Assembly: GCF_900240245.1 (NCBI RefSeq)
Contig: NZ_OESQ01000001.1
Location: 1,319,673 to 1,383,672 of the forward strand
Origin: Lachnoclostridium edouardi
GTDB taxonomy: Bacteria > Bacillota > Clostridia > Lachnospirales > Lachnospiraceae
Direction: 5' to 3'
Length of the DNA: 64,000 nucleotides
A model generated the notes under the pieces. It was not told the origin of the DNA. It ran no database searches and saw only the letters and a list, made by a program, of their open reading frames with translations. This document shows, in pieces, positions 58,507 through 64,000 of this stretch. Each line of letters begins with the position of its first letter. Within the stretch, counting starts at the first letter, position 1. A program made the translations under genes and the position numbers.

Positions 58507-59183
58507 TAAACGTCCCTTTCTTTAATATTTCTGGAAACTGTAATCTCCTGGTTATCAATATGCTCCCGCATAGCTTCCTTCACTTCATCCATTTTCCGCT
58601 CTTTTAATCCCTTGAGAATGTGCTCGTGCTCTATAAGGAGAATCTGTCTTTTGTCTGCTTCCTTAATATACTCTAAACGGTAGCGGTACATTTGCTCGCG
58701 CAGGTTATTTAAAAGCTGAATCAGGCGCACGTTGCCAGTTCCGTTATATATAATATCGTGATAATGCTCGTCCGTCTCCGCAATGGCCATAGCCTCCCCT
58801 TTGTCCACAGCGGCCTTAAAGTCCTCCTGAGCGCTTTCCAATTTCTTAATATCTTCCTCTGTCATTCTCTGACATGCCAACTCCACAGCCAGCACCTCCA
58901 GGGCTCGTCTTACCTCCAGCACATCTCTCAGACTTTTCTCTGAAATCTTTGCCACCTCCGCGCCTTTTCTGGGGATCATCAGCACAAGGCCTTCCAGCTC
59001 CAGCTTTCTAATAGCCTCTCTAATAGGAGTTCTGCTTACCCCCAGCCTGTCTGCCAGCTGAATCTCCATCAGTCTTTCCCCTGGAGCCAGCTCGCCTTTT
59101 AAAATCGCCTGTCTTAATGTATTAAAAACCACGTCTCTCAGGGGCAAATATTCGTTCATTGTCACCTTTAAATTATACTCCAT
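58506..59183 (-). CDS. GntR-family (FadR/FCD) regulator next to ispE
   Basis: A 225-residue regulator with a winged helix-turn-helix (residues 10-75, signature LGVSRTPIREAIRKLELEGLV) and an FCD ligand-binding domain (ALEVLAVELACQRMTEEDI, then DEHYHDIIYNGTGN with metal-site His). Its start overlaps the end of ispE by 11 bases and its end overlaps the next small gene by one base. It has no divergent partner, so its target is not evident; regulation of distant metabolic genes is possible. Confidence 0.88.
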   Translation of the reverse strand: MEYNLKVTMNEYLPLRDVVFNTLRQAILKGELAPGERLMEIQLADRLGVSRTPIREAIRKLELEGLVLMIPRKGAEVAKISEKSLRDVLEVRRALEVLAVELACQRMTEEDIKKLESAQEDFKAAVDKGEAMAIAETDEHYHDIIYNGTGNVRLIQLLNNLREQMYRYRLEYIKEADKRQILLIEHEHILKGLKERKMDEVKEAMREHIDNQEITVSRNIKERDV

Positions 59184-60081
59184 GATTGGAAACCTCCTTG
59201 CAGTTGTAAAAATTCGTCAAATATACCTGTTTTGCCAGATCTGCTCCCTGTCCAAAGCGCATCTCCTCATAGGCTTCCTCCGCAGCCTGAGGCCGGGTAA
59301 ATACGCCAAATACTGTGGGACCGCTGCCGCTCATCATAGCATTTACAGCCCCCAGGCTTATCATTTGGCTTTTAATCTGGCTGATCACCGGATATTCCTT
59401 TTCCGTCACTTTTTCCAGTACATTTCCAAATCTGGAGGTGACTCCATATAAATCTTTTCTTTTAATTGCCTCTACCATTCCGTCAATATCAGGATGATCC
59501 TCTTTCTTCAAATCATTGGCGTGAAGATTTTCATATACAAACTTAGTGGAAACATTAATTGCCGGCTTTGCAATCAGCACCTGACACTGAGGCATAGGCG
59601 GCAGGGGAGTCAGAATCTCCCCAATTCCCTGAGAAAGGGCCGTGCCTCTCATAATACAGTAGGGTACGTCAGCCCCTATTCTTACGCCCCGCTCCATCAA
59701 AGCTTTTTTCGTCAGCCCCAGGCCAAACATTTTATTTACTCCCACTAAAACAGCAGCCGCGTCGCTGCTGCCTCCCGCCATACCTGCTGCCACAGGTATA
59801 AATTTTTTCAGTTTAATTTTAACGCCTTCCTCAATGTGAAACTCATCCATTAAAAGCTTAGCCGCTTTATATACCAGATTATTTTCATTACATGGAAGGT
59901 AATACAGATTGGTTTCCACCTGAATGCCCGGTTCTTCTGTCCGAATCAAATCAATTTTATCGAAAATGCCAACTGTCTGCATAATCATTTTCACTTCATG
60001 GTAACCGTCTTCTCTTTTTCTCAGTACATCAAGTCCCAGATTTATCTTCCCATAGGCCTTTAGTCCCAAATGGTTTATCAT
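59173..60081 (-). CDS. ispE: 4-diphosphocytidyl-2-C-methyl-D-erythritol kinase
   Basis: A 302-residue GHMP kinase of the MEP isoprenoid pathway. The N-terminal AYGKINLGLDVL and the ATP loop PVAAGMAGGSSDAAA (about 96-110) identify it, with MSGSGPTVFG near 260 as the third motif. Full length. It is translationally coupled to the downstream GntR gene. Confidence 0.96.
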   Translation of the reverse strand: MINHLGLKAYGKINLGLDVLRKREDGYHEVKMIMQTVGIFDKIDLIRTEEPGIQVETNLYYLPCNENNLVYKAAKLLMDEFHIEEGVKIKLKKFIPVAAGMAGGSSDAAAVLVGVNKMFGLGLTKKALMERGVRIGADVPYCIMRGTALSQGIGEILTPLPPMPQCQVLIAKPAINVSTKFVYENLHANDLKKEDHPDIDGMVEAIKRKDLYGVTSRFGNVLEKVTEKEYPVISQIKSQMISLGAVNAMMSGSGPTVFGVFTRPQAAEEAYEEMRFGQGADLAKQVYLTNFYNCKEVSNHGV

Positions 60082-60134
60082 TCTCTACTCCCCTGTGATT
60101 CGATTGTATTTTTCTATTTTTTTGTATACAATAT

Positions 60135-60163
60135 ATTATATACTCTAAACAATAAAAATACAA
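60135..60163 (-). promoter_or_regulatory. Promoter-like site for ispE
   Basis: On the minus strand TTGTAT (60158-60163), 17 bases, TATAAT (60135-60140), about 54 bases upstream of the ispE start. Confidence 0.6.
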
Positions 60164-60191
60164 GCACTTTCCTTGGAAAAAACTAAACGCC

Positions 60192-60220
60192 TGGACAAAC
60201 AGCCTGAAATTTTTTATAAT
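60192..60220 (+). promoter_or_regulatory. Promoter of the cyclophilin gene
   Basis: TGGACA (60192-60197), 17 bases, TATAAT (60215-60220). Its position supports the cyclophilin start at 60257 rather than the longer frame from 60173, which would begin before the promoter. Confidence 0.75.
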
Positions 60221-60256
60221 AAAACAGAAAAAACATCCAGAAAAGGAGATTTAAAT

Positions 60257-60775
60257 ATGGCGAATCCAGTAGTAACTATTGAAATGGAAAATGGAGACGT
60301 AATTAAGGCGGAGCTTTATCCGGAAATCGCTCCAAATACAGTAAATAATTTTATCAGTCTGATTAACAGCGGCTTTTACGACGGACTGATTTTCCACAGG
60401 GTAATCAGCGGCTTTATGATTCAGGGCGGCTGTCCTGACGGAAACGGCATGGGAGGCCCAGGCTATTCTATTAAGGGAGAATTTAATCAGAACGGCTTTA
60501 TGAACGCCATGAAACACGACGCAGGAGTTTTGTCTATGGCAAGAGCCATGCATCCTAATTCCGCCGGTTCTCAGTTTTTTATTATGCATAAAGCGGCTCC
60601 TCATTTAGACGGAGCATACGCTGCATTCGGCAAGGTAACTGAAGGTATGGACGTAGTAAATAAAATCGCCGACGTGCGCACTGATTACAACGACCGCCCT
60701 ATGAAGGAGCAGAAGATCAGCAAGGTTACTGTAGATACCTTTGGAGAAGTGTACCCAGAACCGGAGAAATGTTAA
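60257..60775 (+). CDS. Peptidyl-prolyl cis-trans isomerase, cyclophilin type
   Basis: A 172-residue cytoplasmic cyclophilin that speeds proline isomerisation. The active-site motifs are FHRVISGFMIQGGCP, SMARAMHPNSAGSQFFI and HLDGAYAAFGKV. No signal peptide is present. AAGGAG lies before the ATG and a promoter just upstream. It is followed after 3 bases by the GNAT gene. Confidence 0.94.
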   Translation: MANPVVTIEMENGDVIKAELYPEIAPNTVNNFISLINSGFYDGLIFHRVISGFMIQGGCPDGNGMGGPGYSIKGEFNQNGFMNAMKHDAGVLSMARAMHPNSAGSQFFIMHKAAPHLDGAYAAFGKVTEGMDVVNKIADVRTDYNDRPMKEQKISKVTVDTFGEVYPEPEKC

Positions 60776-60778
60776 TCT

Positions 60779-61534
60779 ATGACAACCACGCGACAGATCA
60801 CTATTTCCGGTGTTTCTCACACCGTCGTCCTGTCCGATGATTCCACAGCCCTTCAAGCTGCCAGCGCAGCGGGAAGGGCTGTTGTAGGATTGTGGGACAA
60901 AAACCATCCTGACAAGTCTCTTTTTCCTGCCTTTTATGTAATTGAAAATATAGAGCAGGCGGACCGGGATTTTCTCACAAAGGTGGTTCTCCGTCACCTG
61001 GGCCTTCCATGGGAAATCTGCTGCACCAAACGTTTGACTATACGGGAATTTACCTTAAATGATGCAGAAAATATTCCCGGCGGGGAATATTCAGGACCTG
61101 GAGACTTTGTTTTCTTATCCCAGGAGACTTTATCTGCATATATCAAACATCAATATACATTTTTTGAGTATGGAATTTGGGCTGTAATTGAAAAAGCGAA
61201 AGGACAGCTTATAGGAAAGGCCGGTCTTTCAGATCTTCCCCAGGAGGTTTTGGCCCAATTTCCAGCTCTTCAAACTTTTGATTCTGTTTTAGAGCTAAGC
61301 TACCATATTTTTTCTCCCTACAGAAATAAAGGGTACGCTTTGGAGGCCTGCACGGCTATTTTAGATTACGGGGAAACATACGGACTTCCTATAGCCGCCC
61401 GGGTTTCCAGCCTGAATAAGCCTTCCATGAGACTATTAAAACATTTAGGGTTTACTGAGATGGGGACATGCAGCCCCTGTCCGGGGGAGAATATTTTGCT
61501 TTATATCCGAAAGAATTCGCTTTTCCCTGTATAA
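60779..61534 (+). CDS. GNAT-family N-acetyltransferase with N-terminal extension
   Basis: A 251-residue protein whose C-terminal 165 residues are a RimJ-type GNAT domain (RLTIREFTLNDAENI, ELSYHIFSPYRNKGYALEA as the acetyl-CoA loop, NKPSMRLLKHLGFTEMG). The first 85 residues (SDDSTALQAASAAGRAVVG...) form an added domain of no family I recognise. It probably acetylates an amine on a small molecule or protein. Three bases separate it from the cyclophilin gene. Confidence 0.82.
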   Translation: MTTTRQITISGVSHTVVLSDDSTALQAASAAGRAVVGLWDKNHPDKSLFPAFYVIENIEQADRDFLTKVVLRHLGLPWEICCTKRLTIREFTLNDAENIPGGEYSGPGDFVFLSQETLSAYIKHQYTFFEYGIWAVIEKAKGQLIGKAGLSDLPQEVLAQFPALQTFDSVLELSYHIFSPYRNKGYALEACTAILDYGETYGLPIAARVSSLNKPSMRLLKHLGFTEMGTCSPCPGENILLYIRKNSLFPV

Positions 61535-61578
61535 ATTCTTTGTTCTCTCATAAAAATAATGCAAGAACCATGTATTTA

Positions 61579-61587
61579 TGATATAAT
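61579..61587 (+). promoter_or_regulatory. Extended -10 promoter for iadA
   Basis: TG-A-TATAAT (61579-61587) with no good -35, about 110 bases before the gene. Confidence 0.6.
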
Positions 61588-61641
61588 TTATTAACAGAAT
61601 TTTAACAGCGATCTATAGCAGTCTATAACAATTTATTACAC

Positions 61642-61685
61642 AGCCAGGCGCAGCAGATTAAAAAATTTGCAGCTTGGCTATTTTT
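61642..61685 (+). other. Stem-loop in the iadA leader
   Basis: AGCCA (61642-61646) pairs with TGGCT (61675-61679), extended by three inner pairs, and five Ts follow directly before the AGGAGG site. It resembles an attenuator or terminator inside the leader, but the stem is weak. Confidence 0.35.
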
Positions 61686-61698
61686 AGGAGGAATTTCT

Positions 61699-62874
61699 AT
61701 GCTTTTTCTAATTAAAGGCGCTGATGCCTTTTCCCCAGAACCATTGGGAGTAAAGGACGTACTATTTGACGGCTCCGGCATCCTTTCCATAGGCGACAGT
61801 ATCCCTGATTTCCCCCCTTATAATGTGCAGGTAATAGACGGCTCTGACATGTATTTATTTCCAGGATTTATAGACAGCCACGTGCACATTTTAGGAGGGG
61901 GCGGGGAGGGCGGTTATCACACCAGAACCCCGGAAATTAACCTTACTGATATTACTATGGGAGGCGTCACCACTGTTGTAGGCTGCCTGGGCACTGACGG
62001 GACTACCAGAAACATGGCTTCTCTTCTGGCAAAAGCCAGAGGACTTTCTGAGGAGGGGATTTCCACTTATATTTACACCGGCTCCTATCAGGTTCCTGTA
62101 AAGACTTTAACCGGCTCTATTATGGATGATCTGATTCTTATTGACAAGATAGTTGGAACAGGTGAAATCGCATTGTCGGATCACCGCTCCTCCCAGCCCT
62201 CTAAAGAAGAATTTGCCCGCATTGCGGCGGATACCAGAGTAGGCGGCATTTTATCGGGAAAGGCTGGTCTTGTAAATATTCATATGGGAGACGGCCCCCG
62301 TATGCTTTCATGGCTCAGATATGTACTGGAGAAAACAGAAATTCCCGCTTCCAATATGCTTCCCACTCATATTAACCGCTCTCTGGCTCTTATGAAGGAC
62401 GGCATAGACTACGCGAAAAACCTGGGCGGTTATATTGACCTGACTACCAGCTCTGATCCTGATTATCTGGAGGAGGACGAAGTAAAAGCCTCCGCCGGGC
62501 TGCGGATGGCTCTTCATGGGGGAGTGCCGGAAAGTCACATTACCTTTTCTTCAGACGGTCAGGGCAGTCTGCCTGTTTTTGACTCCAACCGCCAGCTAAT
62601 AGGTTTAAGCGTGGGAAAGGTTTCTTCTTTGTACAGGGAATTCCGGGATGCAGTTCTCACAGAAGGGCTGCCTATTCAAAAAGCCCTGCTGCCTGTCACC
62701 TTAAATCCTGCTACTCTTTTAAAGCTGGGTAAAAAAGGACGTATCGCCTTAGGCTCAGACAGCGACCTTGTTCTAGTGCGGAAGGACTCTTTAGAAATCG
62801 ACAGCGTATTTGCCCTGGGACAGTGTATGGTCCGGGGAAGACAAGCCCTTGTGCGGGGAACCTTTGAGGGTTAA
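61699..62874 (+). CDS. iadA: Isoaspartyl dipeptidase
   Basis: A 391-residue amidohydrolase that cleaves beta-aspartyl dipeptides left by damaged protein. The metal site HVH (in DSHVHILGGGGEGG), the substrate-gate TRTPE and GGVTTVVG, SDHRSSQPS and the catalytic Asp in SSDGQG are all present. It has its own promoter and an AGGAGG site. No peptidase or transporter partner is adjacent. Confidence 0.95.
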   Translation: MLFLIKGADAFSPEPLGVKDVLFDGSGILSIGDSIPDFPPYNVQVIDGSDMYLFPGFIDSHVHILGGGGEGGYHTRTPEINLTDITMGGVTTVVGCLGTDGTTRNMASLLAKARGLSEEGISTYIYTGSYQVPVKTLTGSIMDDLILIDKIVGTGEIALSDHRSSQPSKEEFARIAADTRVGGILSGKAGLVNIHMGDGPRMLSWLRYVLEKTEIPASNMLPTHINRSLALMKDGIDYAKNLGGYIDLTTSSDPDYLEEDEVKASAGLRMALHGGVPESHITFSSDGQGSLPVFDSNRQLIGLSVGKVSSLYREFRDAVLTEGLPIQKALLPVTLNPATLLKLGKKGRIALGSDSDLVLVRKDSLEIDSVFALGQCMVRGRQALVRGTFEG

Positions 62875-63085
62875 TTACAGTTGTTTTAATAGGTTTTCAT
62901 TAGGCTGTTCATGGTTTGTTCACAAATCATTTAAAAACCTTTCATATTAATAACATGATTTCTTCATGTTTTCCTCCTATACTAAACATGTAAACAGTTA
63001 AAGCTGTTTCAAGCAGGTTACAAGATTTTTTTCATAATACTTGAGCTGATTTATAATCATCAGCTCTCCTCCCTTTTAAAAATAT
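62875..63085. other. Intergenic region without a gene
   Basis: AT-rich spacer between iadA and the antiporter terminator. It contains one short inverted repeat (AACATGA at 62952-62958 with TCATGTT at 62964-62970) that may be a weak terminator for iadA. Nothing else is recognisable. Confidence 0.4.
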
Positions 63086-63136
63086 AAAAACGGCTGCTGC
63101 CCAGGATTCACTCATCCTTTGGCAGCAGCCGTTTTT
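63086..63136. terminator. Terminator of the antiporter gene
   Basis: A perfect 16-base inverted repeat (63086-63101 and 63121-63136) with A-run and T-run ends stands 36 bases past the antiporter stop codon and can work on both strands. Confidence 0.93.
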
Positions 63137-63171
63137 AAGCTGTCCGCTTTTTAAAATCACTAAGCTGCAGT

Positions 63172-64000
63172 TTACCGCATAATAATATATGCCAGATATC
63201 CGGAGTAAATAAGTATCATCGCCAGGCCCTCCATCCTGCCGATTTCCATTTTGGTCCATGTCACCACCCATCCCAGAATGCTGACTCCCAGCAGGAAAAT
63301 CATATCATACACATTGATTATTTCCACTGTAATAGGATGAAGCAGACTGGACAGGGATAAAATAGCCAGAATATTAAAAATATTAGAGCCAATTACATTG
63401 CCCATGGCTAAACCGCTTTCTCCTTTACAGGCGGCTACAGCAGAAGTAACCAGCTCAGGCAGAGAGGTTCCCACGGCTACTATGGTCAAACCGATTAAGG
63501 TCTGGCTCATGCCGAAAACTGCGGCGATCTGGCTGGCGCTGTCTACTACCAAGTTTCCCCCCATAATAATAGCCGTCAGGCCTAAGGCAATATAGAAAAT
63601 ACATTTTCCGGGAGGCAGCAGCTCTTCCCGTTTTTCCTCTTTGGTCCTGTTTTTTAAGGCTGTCTTTATGGTAGCGTACAGAAAATACAGGAAAAATCCA
63701 AAAAGAACGAGCCCGTCTATTCTTCCCAGCTCTAAGTCAAAGGCAATCATCCCCAAAAGAACTACAGATACAACAATAGAAAAAACAAAGTCCCCATATA
63801 AAATTTTTTTATTGGCCGCTACTGGCAGCAAAAGACTGCTGACCCCCAGAACTACCAGCAAATTAAAAATATTGGAGCCGATTACATTGCCCACTGCAAT
63901 ACCGTTATTTCCTTCTACTGCCGCAGTGATGCTTACAGCGGCCTCCGGTGCGCTGGTTCCAAAAGCTACAATAGTCAGCCCTATAATCACGCTGGGAACA
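63172..64000 (-). CDS. Calcium/sodium antiporter (CaCA family), 5' end outside window
   Basis: This is a YrbG-like exchanger that moves Ca2+ against Na+ or H+. At least 276 residues are in the window. Both alpha repeats are present: VAFGTSAPEAAVSITAA with GNVIGSNIFN in the first half, and VAVGTSLPELVTS with GNVIGSNIFN in the second, separated by a charged loop (KNRTKEEKREE). About 40 N-terminal residues with the first helix should lie beyond base 64000; an internal ATG at 63990 is not the true start. Confidence 0.9.
   Translation of the reverse strand, partial: VPSVIIGLTIVAFGTSAPEAAVSITAAVEGNNGIAVGNVIGSNIFNLLVVLGVSSLLLPVAANKKILYGDFVFSIVVSVVLLGMIAFDLELGRIDGLVLFGFFLYFLYATIKTALKNRTKEEKREELLPPGKCIFYIALGLTAIIMGGNLVVDSASQIAAVFGMSQTLIGLTIVAVGTSLPELVTSAVAACKGESGLAMGNVIGSNIFNILAILSLSSLLHPITVEIINVYDMIFLLGVSILGWVVTWTKMEIGRMEGLAMILIYSGYLAYIIMR

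Overview
The window is chromosomal DNA from a low-to-mid GC, endospore-forming Gram-positive anaerobe, most likely a gut Lachnospiraceae (Lachnoclostridium/Enterocloster-like). The evidence is spoIIR, the rpsL-rpsG-fusA-tuf and rpoBC blocks with Clostridia-type sequences, AGGAGG-type ribosome binding sites, short intergenic gaps and clostridial housekeeping genes (murI, ddl, ispE). No rRNA, tRNA, CRISPR array, prophage or transposase is visible.

Layout. 1-1544: a secreted subtilisin-like protease. 1553-8666 (minus): an eight-gene molybdenum operon (molybdopterin-binding protein, moaC, moaA, a MOSC-MogA fusion, modA, modB, modC, xdhC) that imports molybdate and makes and inserts molybdenum cofactor. 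8809-36078 (minus): an unusual unit of about 27 kb and twelve genes. 36450-41064 (minus): tuf, fusA, rpsG, rpsL. 41221-49345 (minus): a hotdog thioesterase, rpoC, rpoB. 49558: a small membrane protein. 50087-54990: an enolase-superfamily enzyme with a TRAP transporter and a divergent GntR regulator. 55102-64000: a DUF1934 protein, murI, ddl, spoIIR, a small protein, a second GntR regulator, ispE, a cyclophilin, a GNAT protein, iadA and a truncated Na+/Ca2+ antiporter gene.

The main discovery candidate is 8809-36078. Read on the minus strand it holds a 2065-residue surface protein with a collagen-like rod, a 692-residue surface protein with a GGX rod, then c-, b-, alpha-, gamma-, beta- and epsilon-like rotary ATPase subunits in the classical F-type order, a four-to-five-helix membrane protein, a 246-residue single-pass protein, a 3909-residue surface giant with beta-helix (GLUG-like) repeats, and a wall-binding-repeat protein. 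The catalytic beta and alpha subunits keep their nucleotide-site residues. The c-like subunit has Thr60 where the ion-carrying Asp/Glu belongs, and there is no recognisable subunit a or separate delta. It therefore looks like an ATP-driven rotary motor coupled to surface fibres rather than an ATP synthase. The nearest described precedents known to me are the F1-like ATPases of mycoplasmas (gliding, and the MIB-MIP antibody-processing system). The function proposed here is inference.

Four proteins of this locus share an N-terminal membrane segment followed by a similar beta-rich head. The 2065- and 692-residue proteins then have Gly-x-x rods of almost equal length. The unit has its own promoter-like site, a 10-C homopolymer in its leader that could allow phase variation, and a terminator at its far end.
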